Positions 43,548-51,515 of a stretch of DNA of 64,000 bases are shown one piece after another; position 1 is the stretch's first letter; every line of letters begins with the position of its first letter. The notes under the pieces were generated by a model, which was not told where the DNA came from, searched no databases, and was given only the letters and a program-made list of their open reading frames with translations. The DNA lies in NCBI RefSeq assembly GCF_002158995.1, contig NZ_LOHF01000002.1, positions 62,001 through 126,000 on the forward strand, read 5' to 3'. Origin of the DNA: Pseudomonas caspiana. Its GTDB lineage: Bacteria; Pseudomonadota; Gammaproteobacteria; Pseudomonadales; Pseudomonadaceae. The position numbers and the translations under genes are program-made.

Positions 43548-43647
43548 ATAAGCAGACCTTCAACCGGCCGAGTTTCGTCACGATGAGAACATCACCTGCT
43601 TGCTTACGATCAAGCAGATCCAAACCCTGGGCGTGCAATGTCGGCAA
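43548..43647 (-). pseudogene. Serine recombinase (resolvase/invertase) fragment
   Basis: The minus-strand frame reads LPTLHAQGLDLLDRKQAGDV then LIVTKLGRL, which resembles the resolvase N-domain segment (RP-x-L...GD-x-LVVxKLDRLGR). It ends abruptly at the edge of MITE copy 1. There is no catalytic-Ser N-terminus or C-terminal HTH. It looks like a relic cut by the repeat insertion. Confidence 0.5.
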
Positions 43648-43785
43648 CGCTGCCAGTAACAGCTTCTTCGACTACCCTACTCACCTGAAAGGTAAACCCA
43701 GATATCCACCTGGGTACGGTACCTTCAGCACAAAAACGAGCACGGATCCATACAAGTTAATTCATTTAATAGGACAGGTTACATA
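43648..43785. other. 5' region of the reverse transcriptase gene
   Basis: No ORF is seen. A hairpin ACCCAG / CTGGGT (about 43696-43715), nested near GGTA/TACC arms, precedes the RT start by about 70 nt. The last 45 nt are AT-rich and carry AGGACAGG as ribosome site. Some defence RTs use a structured ncRNA upstream; this stretch is the natural place to look, but no known ncRNA is recognised. Confidence 0.35.
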
Positions 43786-45426
43786 ATGGACGACGAACGA
43801 TTTGTATTTGAAGCGCTAACCCGATTCAACTACTTCCCGAATCAAAAGCAGGGCGTTGGCGAGATTCCACCGATCTTCAATTCCAGACGATTCACACCCG
43901 AAGTGGTTCTTCGAATAATCCAGGAGCCAGACGCATGCGATGAACGTGCAAAGGACCCAGAGAGCAATAAGACAGGAAGGCCTTCAAAGGGCTTTGATTT
44001 TGTTGAATATGCGTCCACTAGGTACAACAACGTGCCCAGACTTCTAGGAATTCCCCATCCGCAGGCGTACGGGCGGCTTGCAAAATGTATCTCTGAAAAC
44101 TGGGAGCACATACGGGGAATCTGCGATAACGAAAGCAGCAAAATCAAACCATACTTTCATGTTGACAAACGATTGGTGGTGATGAACTACGACAGCTTTC
44201 GAGAGAAAGTTCTGGAGAAAAGCCAGACATCATTCGGCAAGCGTTACTTGGTGAATACGGACGTTGCAAGCTGCTTTAACTCTGTTTATACGCATGCTAT
44301 TGAATGGGCGGGAATGGGCGAGGAAGAAGCCAAAAGACAGCTTGGGGTTAAGGGCAACGGCAACAAGCATTGGTCTAAAGATTTGGATAAGTGGCAAAGG
44401 AATACACGACGCCTTGAAACTCAGGGCATTACAATCGGACCGGCGACATCGACAGTCATCGTCGAACTCATACTAGGTGTAGTAGACGAGAGACTACGTG
44501 AAGAAGAATATGAATTTGTCCGATATGTTGATGACTATGTGTGCTATTGCAAAGATTCATCGGAGGCCGAACGCTTTTTGCAAAAGCTTGCCAGCGAGTT
44601 GAAAAAGTTCAAATTCTCATTAAACTTATCGAAAACCAAAGTCGAACCATTGCCCGCTGCAATACAAACCGACTGGGTGGCAAAACTTCATGCCGCACTC
44701 CCTCAAAAAGTTGACGAAGGCAAGAAGTACGACACGGATGATACGATACACTTTTTAGAGTATGCGATTTCATTAAACAATCAAACACCGGATGGCAGTG
44801 TATTAAAATACGCCATGCAGCAACTAATCCACTTGCTTGATGATGATTGGATCAGAGTCATCACTGACTATGTGACAAACTTGAGCTGGCATTACCCACT
44901 ATTACTGCCCTATTTGGGAATAATCTTCGAAAACCATGAGGTTCAACACTCTGATTACGAGGAAAGACTAAACCAGATCATAATCGAGAACTCCAAAAAT
45001 GGGCGCTCGGATGGAATGTGCTGGCCTCTACACTTCATCAGCAAACATGGGCTGACCCTTAATAAGTTAGCTGAAGCGGCGGTTATCAATTCTCAAGACT
45101 GCCTGTCAATGTGTATATTGATGCAAATAACAGGCTGGACAGAGAACCTACAACTAGCATTCAAAACCCTAAGCGAACTTGATGTTTATCAAAAAGATCG
45201 GCAGTGGGTGTTTCTCTATCAAGCTTTTATTAAGGGGTACATACCTAACCCCTACAAATCGCCCGTTTTCGAAATCATGAGAGAAATGGACGTTGACTTC
45301 ATGCCACCAGAAGGAAATGAAAGCCTAGCTGAATCCTATTGCACCCATCTGGAATTTGCAGATGCGTTTGAGCCGGAGCATGGGCCATATACATTCGAAG
45401 AATTCCTACAACGGAGTCATGCTTGA
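43786..45426 (+). CDS. Abi/unknown-group (DRT-like) reverse transcriptase
   Basis: A 546-aa reverse transcriptase. RT motifs visible: motif A NTDVASCFNSVYTHAI with Asp159, motif B QGITIGPATSTVIVEL at 213-228, motif C RYVDDY with Asp249/Asp250, and motif D KFSLNLSKTKVEPLP near 276-290. The DVxSCFxSxYTH form of motif A and the helical-repeat C-terminus (about 330-546) are typical of the Abi/UG antiphage RTs rather than retrons or group II introns. Catalytic residues are intact. Base composition is clearly more AT-rich than the neighbouring core genes, a sign of transfer. It converges on two HEPN-motif genes and is bracketed by MITE copies. The exact DRT class is not assigned. Confidence 0.88.
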   Translation: MDDERFVFEALTRFNYFPNQKQGVGEIPPIFNSRRFTPEVVLRIIQEPDACDERAKDPESNKTGRPSKGFDFVEYASTRYNNVPRLLGIPHPQAYGRLAKCISENWEHIRGICDNESSKIKPYFHVDKRLVVMNYDSFREKVLEKSQTSFGKRYLVNTDVASCFNSVYTHAIEWAGMGEEEAKRQLGVKGNGNKHWSKDLDKWQRNTRRLETQGITIGPATSTVIVELILGVVDERLREEEYEFVRYVDDYVCYCKDSSEAERFLQKLASELKKFKFSLNLSKTKVEPLPAAIQTDWVAKLHAALPQKVDEGKKYDTDDTIHFLEYAISLNNQTPDGSVLKYAMQQLIHLLDDDWIRVITDYVTNLSWHYPLLLPYLGIIFENHEVQHSDYEERLNQIIIENSKNGRSDGMCWPLHFISKHGLTLNKLAEAAVINSQDCLSMCILMQITGWTENLQLAFKTLSELDVYQKDRQWVFLYQAFIKGYIPNPYKSPVFEIMREMDVDFMPPEGNESLAESYCTHLEFADAFEPEHGPYTFEEFLQRSHA

Positions 45427-45609
45427 AATTACTGAATTTTTTAAACCCATATCAGATTGTAATTGGCCGCTACAGGTCATGGCTGATCGTCTTCTTTTGG
45501 CCGTTAGCGGCCTTGTAGGACTTCCGCTTATGGCCGGTTTCTGCCTCTCGCCACGAGCAGAATCGGCCATAAGCAGTCAGTCGGAAATGGCCACGAAACC
45601 ATGGGTGAT
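45427..45609. other. Gap between RT and HEPN genes with a repeat remnant
   Basis: No gene. At about 45480-45580 it holds GGCCGTTAGCGGCC, ATGGCCGGTTTCTGC and AGCAGAATCGGCCATAAGCA. The last piece equals the right end and flank of MITE copy 1 (AGAATCGGCCATAAGCAGAC), so a decayed copy of the same repeat family appears to separate the RT from the two minus-strand genes. Confidence 0.5.
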
Positions 45610-46416
45610 TCACCCCTCGATTTTACCCAATATATCTTCCGCCTTTTCTACGTTCAAAACTCGCACCATGGACATCCCAAAACCTAATGGAAAAATTGGA
45701 TTAGATGGGTCTATAGAGATAAAGTGTTCGAGCAAAGCCATGGCGGACTGTATATATCGGTATACGTGCTCCGCAAATAGCTCCTCCAATATTGCATCCG
45801 TATTACTTGACTTGCTGTGTATGATTTCGTTTCTTAAGCGCTCAAGGCTCTTGAAGTCAGACCAGAAATTTTCTGATTGAGGTGGCGAACACTTCAGTAT
45901 TGGTGGCAATATGGACGCCACCTTCTCCGAAGTTGATATCCATCGCTCTATCTGTTCTTTGCTATAATGCTCGGTAGATCTGCTCGTGGTTTTTTTGTAT
46001 GTGTATGTATCAGGAATTACCGCATTGCAAAACGACTCCACTGCCTTGTATGCAAATATCGTCGCCACTTGAATACTCTCAAGATAATCATAGGCAAGGC
46101 CTACATTGCGGTCATATATAGACTCGGTGAATTCCGATAGCCGCTCGAGATCCACTTTGATTTTTTGGGCTTGCTGCAAAGCCTTGGTTGCGACGCTTAT
46201 GGCTAAAGTAATCTCATTGGGGAGCGCCAATGTAATTGTATTTGAACCAATTTTTGGCTTGATTATTTTTTGAAAAAAAGCTGTTTTTTTCGTGGATGTC
46301 TCGTGAATGCCAATTGGTTTATTTGCACGTCTGTCAGGTGCTGGCACAATTTCAGAAGGATCGTCTGCATTGTTCATGTGATGAACGCAAATCAACTGAG
46401 TATGAAGCTTTAACAA
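45610..46416 (-). CDS. HEPN-motif protein
   Basis: A 268-aa protein, not a named family that I recognise. Residues 195-200 read RNEIIH (LERLRNEIIHSKS), a match to the HEPN RNase motif R-[NDH]-x3-H. An upstream helix AYKAVESFCNAVIP resembles the first HEPN helix. The TTG at 46416 is taken as start because GGAG lies 5 nt before it; an ATG at 46377 has no ribosome site. It is 90 nt downstream of the DUF3644 gene and likely in one operon with it. It is AT-rich. RNase activity is inferred. Confidence 0.72.
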   Translation of the reverse strand: MLKLHTQLICVHHMNNADDPSEIVPAPDRRANKPIGIHETSTKKTAFFQKIIKPKIGSNTITLALPNEITLAISVATKALQQAQKIKVDLERLSEFTESIYDRNVGLAYDYLESIQVATIFAYKAVESFCNAVIPDTYTYKKTTSRSTEHYSKEQIERWISTSEKVASILPPILKCSPPQSENFWSDFKSLERLRNEIIHSKSSNTDAILEELFAEHVYRYIQSAMALLEHFISIDPSNPIFPLGFGMSMVRVLNVEKAEDILGKIEG

Positions 46417-46506
46417 TTTTTACTCCAATATCTAGATAATTTCACGGAATATGAGCCCTCGACGATATTCGAACAGCTGCTACGAATCTAAAACAGCAGC
46501 GTATAC

Positions 46507-47490
46507 TTATAGGAATTCAATTTTTCGGATCTCACACTCGGCTAGCACTTTTTCCAGCCATGTCTCATACCAGTACCATGTATTCATGACGGTAACACCA
46601 AAACCTTTGCCTTGTTTTTTTGCTTCGTTGGTTTGCCACATCTGGGTGTGATGCATCATATTGAATTTTGGGTAGCCAGCGTTCTTTACTTTTTCGACAA
46701 TTTTTGACGGTAGATATTTAGGGCGCTCGGTCTCTTTGATTTGAATATACTTGGTATTCATTCCTTGAGCCATTTCAGATCCTGGCTTGATAAATTCAAT
46801 TACCTGATCCGCCTGGCCTTTATGATTTGCGGTTTTAGGAACAAAGAAAACACGGTAAGAAAATTTCGGATCGTTGAATTCTTCATCGGTTAGAGCTAAG
46901 TCAAACGAAGTTATATAGGCTCGAATATTTTCAGGGAGGCCGTCTGCCTGGGATAATCTATCAACTTGATCCTTGTTCAAAGAGGAGAACTGAAGGCTAA
47001 AAGATAAATGTTTATCTATGCCAAGGCTGGCGCCAAATAAAGATTTTATGAGTTCGTTATAATTTAGGCAGCAGGCCTGAAATCTAGCGCTTAAGAACTG
47101 ATCGATCTTCGTTGTCATTTGGTGTTCGATTTCATGCCTCAAACCGATCAGAAATCGAAGATTGTTAGCGGCGCTCAAGGCTACCGGCGATTCAGGTTGA
47201 TTCAAACACTTCTCTAGCTCCCAATGCTTTACAGCACCTTTAGCAGTTTTGTGAAATCGCTTTCGCGTACCTTCCATCTTGAAATATCGATATTCAACTC
47301 CATTTTTTCGATAAAATGCGTGAAGGAGATAAGTCCAAGATATCATCATCAAAACAATGAATATTTCAGACTTGAAGGTGAGCGCAGGGTTATTGAATAT
47401 CTGCACAGAGGCGAGGGCCGCCTCCCTGGATTTCTTGATAAGCTCGTCAGCTACAGAGCCAACCGATCGCACTCTCTTCTCTGCCGCCAT
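46507..47490 (-). CDS. DUF3644 protein with HEPN-type motif
   Basis: A 327-aa protein of the DUF3644 family, recognised from SREAALASVQIFNNPALTFK, EIFIVLMMISWTYLLHAFYR and LRFLIGLRHEIEHQM. Residues 118-123 (RHEIEH) fit the HEPN RNase motif R-[NDH]-x3-H. DUF3644 genes occur in bacterial defence regions. ATG 47490 is chosen because AAGGA lies 8 nt upstream; in-frame codons further up lack one. It is the first gene of a two-gene minus operon facing the RT. Its biochemical activity is not known to me. Confidence 0.85.
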   Translation of the reverse strand: MAAEKRVRSVGSVADELIKKSREAALASVQIFNNPALTFKSEIFIVLMMISWTYLLHAFYRKNGVEYRYFKMEGTRKRFHKTAKGAVKHWELEKCLNQPESPVALSAANNLRFLIGLRHEIEHQMTTKIDQFLSARFQACCLNYNELIKSLFGASLGIDKHLSFSLQFSSLNKDQVDRLSQADGLPENIRAYITSFDLALTDEEFNDPKFSYRVFFVPKTANHKGQADQVIEFIKPGSEMAQGMNTKYIQIKETERPKYLPSKIVEKVKNAGYPKFNMMHHTQMWQTNEAKKQGKGFGVTVMNTWYWYETWLEKVLAECEIRKIEFL

Positions 47491-47759
47491 TCTGATCATC
47501 CTTGGAGTGAACAATATTTATGCGCGCTTACTAAAGAATGGCCATCTTGCCGGCTCGGAATGGTCCTACTCTTCCTTTAAACAATAGCGACAGATGGTTG
47601 GAAATCCAGTCTGGGCAAACAATTACCTCCATTTTGCTCTCATCCCCCTCTGACACTATGCCCAACGTGGTTGTATAAGCGGAATCCTTGCCTCTGAATA
47701 GCTTTCAAACGTTGCTGTCGTGGTAGCTACAAAACTTCTCCGCGGGAGCGTTCGCTTTT

Positions 47760-47945
47760 GGCCGATTCTGTTGAAAAAGTCGGTTTTCCCAAACTGCGAG
47801 CAGACTGATCGGTGAAAGCATCTTTTTTATCCGCTGCCACGTGAAATCTGAGTCTGAATACCTCTGCGCCGATTCTAGATTTCAAGCTCAGGCGCGTACT
47901 TTTCTGCTGTGAAAACCACACCCGACTTTTTCAACAGAATCGGCC
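47760..47945. mobile_element. 186-bp MITE-like element, copy 2
   Basis: Starts GGCCGATTCTGTTGAAAAAG and ends CGACTTTTTCAACAGAATCG then GCC. It has exactly the same length and orientation as copy 1, with roughly 70 percent interior identity by eye. It is non-coding. Together the copies bracket 43.5-47.8 kb. The outer flank TTGCGGTCGTTCAGCGCAT recurs in degraded form at about 53.9 kb outside the element. Confidence 0.8.
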
Positions 47946-48026
47946 GATTGCGGTCGTTCAGCGCATAAATTCGAAGCAGAAATGAGAGGACTCCCTTTAA
48001 CCGAGGCGCAGGTGTAACTACTGACG

Positions 48027-48266
48027 TCAAGTTTCGACCTGAAAAGAGCGAATCCCCGCCGAATCGGCAAAACGGCCCACCGCCGTCAGGCTGGCCCAGG
48101 TGCGCAACGCTTCTAGGCGAGAGCGCACCGGCAGCCAGTGACTGCCTGCGCCGCCCAACAGGATGGCCAACGTCCACTTGTCGTCCTGACGACTCACCAG
48201 CACATCACGCACCGCGCCGCCTTCAAGCATGGCGCGAAGCGCATCTTCGTGAATCCCTTGAGGCAT
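48027..48266 (-). CDS. ParC-like partition-associated small protein
   Basis: A 79-aa protein (MPQGIHEDALRAMLEGGAVRD...). The layout VLVSRQDDKWTLAILLGGAG, then RSRLEALRTWASLTAVGRF and a C-terminal GIRSFQV matches, by memory, small ParC-type proteins of Pseudomonas/Burkholderia integrative elements. Its start lies 3 nt after the stop of the next minus-strand gene, so they form an operon. No role in partition is demonstrated. Confidence 0.65.
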   Translation of the reverse strand: MPQGIHEDALRAMLEGGAVRDVLVSRQDDKWTLAILLGGAGSHWLPVRSRLEALRTWASLTAVGRFADSAGIRSFQVET

Positions 48267-48268
48267 GA

Positions 48269-48559
48269 TTAACCCAGCTTCCTGATCCGGTTGGTAAAGT
48301 CAGTGACCTGCGCGGGCGACAGGCAGTTCAACTGACCGAAACGCTCCAGGTGCAGGATCATGGCGTCGTGACTGCCTGGCTCACCGGCGACGATGCGACG
48401 GCAGGTCTTCTCCAGAATCAACCGGGCCAGTTCCGGGTTGTCGATGGTCGAGGCGTCGAACGCCAACGCGACAGCCGTGGCCAGGTCACCCAAATCGGGG
48501 TCGGTACGTTGCAGTGCGCGCAAGGCATTGAGTTGCCGGGCGGTGATGGGTAGCGACAC
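48269..48559 (-). CDS. Small helical protein of the partition-like pair
   Basis: A 96-aa protein starting at GTG 48559 with the strong site AAGGAGGA 4 nt upstream; the long in-frame extension to 48787 crosses a terminator and is rejected. Sequence VSLPITARQLNALRALQRTD, then LATAVALAFDASTIDNPEL and ILHLERFGQLNCLSPAQV. Comparable small proteins accompany ParC-like genes in integrative elements. Function unknown. Confidence 0.7.
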   Translation of the reverse strand: MSLPITARQLNALRALQRTDPDLGDLATAVALAFDASTIDNPELARLILEKTCRRIVAGEPGSHDAMILHLERFGQLNCLSPAQVTDFTNRIRKLG

Positions 48560-48650
48560 AGTGTCCTCCTTGAAACGGGTCACGCTCTGACCACGAGCAG
48601 CGAAAATGGTAGTCCAGAATCGGGGGGTCTGGTGTCCAGCGGGCACAAAA

Positions 48651-48670
48651 AAGCCCACCGGGGTGGGCTT
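48651..48670 (-). terminator. Terminator of the response-regulator gene
   Basis: AAGCCCACC / GGTGGGCTT hairpin followed on the minus strand by TTTTTGTGCC. It lies 65 nt beyond the response-regulator stop. Confidence 0.88.
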
Positions 48671-48734
48671 TGCTGTAGGGGGTGATTTAACGAATGTCCC
48701 GTTATTAGAACTGGCTAATCCAACTAGCCGAGCA

Positions 48735-49199
48735 TCACCCCTTATCGGGCTGCGGCGCAAATGACAAAGTCCCAGGTGGCTGTTCATTTAAAACAGCCCA
48801 AAACATGCCTAACTTCGTGACTGCCGCGACAAACGAGCTGAGAACCACAGGCTTCACCAGGTAGGAATTCACACCCAGCTTGTACGCATCGTCTAAGTCA
48901 GTGTCCTTGTCGGAGCTAGTGAGCATCGCCACCGGCACAGTCTGAAGCTGTATATCAGCCTTGATGGCTTTTAGCACGTCAAGACCGTTCACCTTTGGCA
49001 GACGGAGGTCCAGCAGGATGAAGGCAGGATTTCCTTGATCGCGATCGGCAAAAGCATTTCTGCGGAACAGATAATCCAAGGCTTCAGCGCCGTCACTGGC
49101 AATGACAACCTCGTTCGCCAGATTGGAGCGCTGTAAAGCAATCAGCGTGAGCTCCCGGTCATTGGGATTGTCTTCGACAAGAAGAATGGGTTTAAGCAT
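48735..49199 (-). CDS. Single-domain response regulator
   Basis: A 154-aa CheY/Rcp1-like receiver without an output domain. The acidic pocket includes Asp10 (LVEDNPND), the phospho-acceptor is Asp64 (FILLDLRLPKVNG), the Thr/Ser switch is in MLTSSDK, and the conserved Lys is Lys116 (YLVKPV). Such regulators usually pair with a phytochrome-like or hybrid kinase; none is encoded nearby, so it may tap a host kinase. It lies alone on the minus strand within the element. Confidence 0.9.
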   Translation of the reverse strand: MLKPILLVEDNPNDRELTLIALQRSNLANEVVIASDGAEALDYLFRRNAFADRDQGNPAFILLDLRLPKVNGLDVLKAIKADIQLQTVPVAMLTSSDKDTDLDDAYKLGVNSYLVKPVVLSSFVAAVTKLGMFWAVLNEQPPGTLSFAPQPDKG

Positions 49200-49463
49200 C
49201 GCGGCGTCACTGGCAGAGGAATCGCACTACTCTAGCAGAGCGCGCGATAGGTGGGCCGAATAGCCACCGACTTGTGTCCGTCATACAGAAATACTTTATG
49301 AAAGGCGGCTGGTGGGTGGGCTTTTGGAATCCGGCCCAACACTTTGTCGAAATTGGTCAAAAGACACGAAAGTTTGCACCGCAGATGACGATAACTTAAT
49401 TACAGGCACGTTTTAAGAACGCCAACGTGCGAGAGAGGAGCGTCTAAAGGTCAAGGAAGCTTT

Positions 49464-49679
49464 ATGCATTGGGTACTAGCTCTCACACTCATAAACACCA
49501 GCGCCTCAGCCCTAGTGGGCAATTACGAAAGCGAGGAAGCTTGCAAGAATGCTCTCAGAGCACTCTGGTCTGTCTCTCCGAGGGAGCCGATCAGCGTGGC
49601 CTGTATACACAGAGATAACCCCATGATCAGAATATTTGAGGAGGCAAAAGCCGATCGTGCTGGTCCTAGAGATGGCTGA
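49464..49679 (+). CDS. Small exported protein
   Basis: A 71-aa ORF with a short hydrophobic N-terminus (MHWVLALTLINTSASALVGN) that may be a signal peptide, two cysteines (EEACKN, VACIHRD) and a charged tail. AAGGAAG lies about 5 nt before the ATG. It resembles small secreted Pseudomonas island proteins but has no known function. Confidence 0.55.
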   Translation: MHWVLALTLINTSASALVGNYESEEACKNALRALWSVSPREPISVACIHRDNPMIRIFEEAKADRAGPRDG

Positions 49680-49828
49680 ATGCAGGTAGCTCCGAGGGCC
49701 CGCTGTGCAGAATTTATGGAGAGTAATTCCGGGACAGGTTAGCCCCTTTAGGATCAATGATATGCGGATACTGAATAACACCAATAAAATCTGCGGTGGT
49801 AGCCCCACCATCGAATGAGTGAGCAGAT

Positions 49829-50023
49829 ATGAGCTGCAGCGACGCGTTAGTGAAGTGGAGCAAGCTTTGGTCAGTGGACGCCGAGGCAGTTACTTGCCGA
49901 ATATGTGGTGTTCGGCAAATGGAGATTGATAAAGCCAAACCGTTCAAGCACGGTGATCAATGCACAGCGCCAGCTGTGAGCTGGTCTCCCTGGGAGGCGC
50001 TTGACCGCGTGATTTCTCGCTGA
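49829..50023 (+). CDS. Small CxxC-containing protein
   Basis: A 64-aa ORF (MSCSDALVKWSKLWSVDAE...). CRIC followed by HGDQC suggests a metal-binding knuckle. Only a weak ribosome site (GAG) is visible. Coding status is moderately likely because it is open and ends just before a low-complexity gap. Confidence 0.4.
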   Translation: MSCSDALVKWSKLWSVDAEAVTCRICGVRQMEIDKAKPFKHGDQCTAPAVSWSPWEALDRVISR

Positions 50024-50143
50024 GCCACCTATTGGAAACGGCAAACAGGTCCTAGCTCGCGACCTCCGCCGTATTAGCCGGGAAGCGCCACCCTAGTAGC
50101 CGGCCTTAGGCAGACGTGGTGAGACACTGTCAATGGCTGAAAA

Positions 50144-50368
50144 TCAAGCCTGATACCAAGCTACGTCAGAGATCCCAAGCCTCTCGGCATATGGTTTGCT
50201 GACCTTTGGGACTCTATCTCTACGATATTTTGGAATCTGGCCAAGGCCGGCATCAACTGCAGCCCAATGCCAGGCCTCCGAGTTATTCATCAGGTCCGCC
50301 CTTACATAAAACGTCTTGTAAGCACCGAGATACAGGTAATCGACCTTGTAATGTTGTGAGCTTGGCAT
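50144..50368 (-). CDS. DUF6555-like small protein
   Basis: A 74-aa protein recognised as a common small Pseudomonas family: YKVDYLYLGAYKTFYVRADL, AWHWAAVDAGLGQIPK and RVPKVSKPYAERLGI. The ATG at 50368 is supported by AAGGAGGA 7 nt upstream; the ORF extends 20 codons further without such a signal. Function unknown. Confidence 0.8.
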   Translation of the reverse strand: MPSSQHYKVDYLYLGAYKTFYVRADLMNNSEAWHWAAVDAGLGQIPKYRRDRVPKVSKPYAERLGISDVAWYQA

Positions 50369-50502
50369 GATTGCATCCTCCTTGAGTGATACCACTGATC
50401 GACTGTTGAGAAATTCCCGTTCTTCCATGCTTCATAACTGAAGCGTCGCCCCAGGCTCGAGCAATGTGGGGCGCAGCATTAAGACTGCCCGCTTGAAACT
50501 TT

Positions 50503-50823
50503 CTATGCGATAGCGCGCGTCATCGCTGCGATTAAATTCAAAAGCGTCCGCCGATCGTCGCGCCTCAGCGAGCGTAAGCTCTCAATCACGGCATGTTCGC
50601 TTTCAGACAGCTGCGCCCCATAAGTGTGCACTCTCTCGCCAGAGAGGATGAATAAAACATCAATCCCTAGATCCGATAGCCGCTCCAGATAATCGGCACG
50701 TGGTGAGCGAGTGCCTAGCTCGTAGTGCCCTTGAGCATTCGCCTTGATGCCGCACAACTGGGCGAGCTGCGCTTGCGTCAACCCTTTGGCTTTACGTTCA
50801 GCTCTGAGACGATTTCCAATCAT
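50503..50823 (-). CDS. XRE-family repressor-like regulator
   Basis: A 106-aa DNA-binding protein. An N-terminal Cro/C1 helix-turn-helix covers residues 3-58 (NRLRAERKAKGLTQAQLAQL, then CGIKANAQGHYELGTRSPRA), with a short helical tail. GGAGGA precedes the ATG at 50823 by 6 nt. It is a plausible master repressor of the element; the GTAAC repeats at 50.99-51.37 kb are near its promoter. Confidence 0.88.
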   Translation of the reverse strand: MIGNRLRAERKAKGLTQAQLAQLCGIKANAQGHYELGTRSPRADYLERLSDLGIDVLFILSGERVHTYGAQLSESEHAVIESLRSLRRDDRRTLLNLIAAMTRAIA

Positions 50824-51262
50824 CGAAGATCCTCCAATAAAAGGATCGTAATGCGTGACCACTGGGTGAACTCCACACGATCCATGTAACTAAATCATCC
50901 CGAGAAATCTCAGTGTTTTTTCGGACACATAGGCCTTGCTAGCAGTTCACTGAAAGCGCCGAAGTGACATTGATAAACCCGGTGGTACAGCACGTAACAA
51001 GGGGTCTCTGCGGCCAAGCAGGCGGGGTGCGGGACAAAGACGCTACGTAATAAGAAAACTTGTAACCTACTGATTCATAGGTTGAGAGCAGCTTCCTTGT
51101 AATCAGTTACTCTCGAGGGCCAGACCTAGCTGCCGAGTTTTCTCGGCATTCCAAAGGGATCAGCTAAAGGACTCTTCGCACTCGCCACAAACAGCGGCAT
51201 TTCAGCTGCTTGCGATCTGTTCTCCTTCCAAGGCATGCATGGGGATGCAACACCTTTCTCGA

Positions 51263-51370
51263 CCCGTAACACGCGAGCCAAGAGAAGATACACCCGTGTG
51301 TAACAGGATTAATAATCAATAAAATCATGCATTTAAAAAATTCGTAACACCAATAACACCTGTAACACGC
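51263..51370. repeat. Cluster of GTAACAC direct repeats (right) with AT-rich stretch
   Basis: CCCGTAACACGCGAG (about 51263), GTGTGTAACAGG (51296), TTCGTAACACC (51341), AATAACACC (51352) and CTGTAACACGC (51360), all in one direction. Between copies lies ATTAATAATCAATAAAATCA, the most AT-rich stretch nearby. A further ACGTAACAAGG occurs at about 50991. The motif is shared with the left cluster at 35.96-36.08 kb. Confidence 0.6.
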
Positions 51371-51515
51371 TTTTCGAGCCCCACACCCCATTGGCGATGG
51401 CAGCCGCCAGCGAAAAGAGTACCGTCTCGGCGGCGTCCTAGGGACCCTGCAAGATGCCTATCGGCACGGGGTAGGAAACCCGCGTGATCGTGTTAGCGGC
51501 TGGATTTTTTAAGTT

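Noticed and set aside
43786..45426. Retron or group II intron interpretation of the RT
   Set aside because: No NAxxH or VTG retron motifs, no msr/msd-like inverted repeats seen, and no maturase or HNH domain at the C-terminus.
43786..45426. Diversity-generating retroelement
   Set aside because: Motif B reads IGPATST rather than the IGxxxSQ form, and no template/variable repeat pair was noticed.
51164..51391. Minus-strand 75-aa ORF
   Set aside because: Overlaps the GTAACAC repeats, is Cys/Tyr/Arg-rich, and has no ribosome site.
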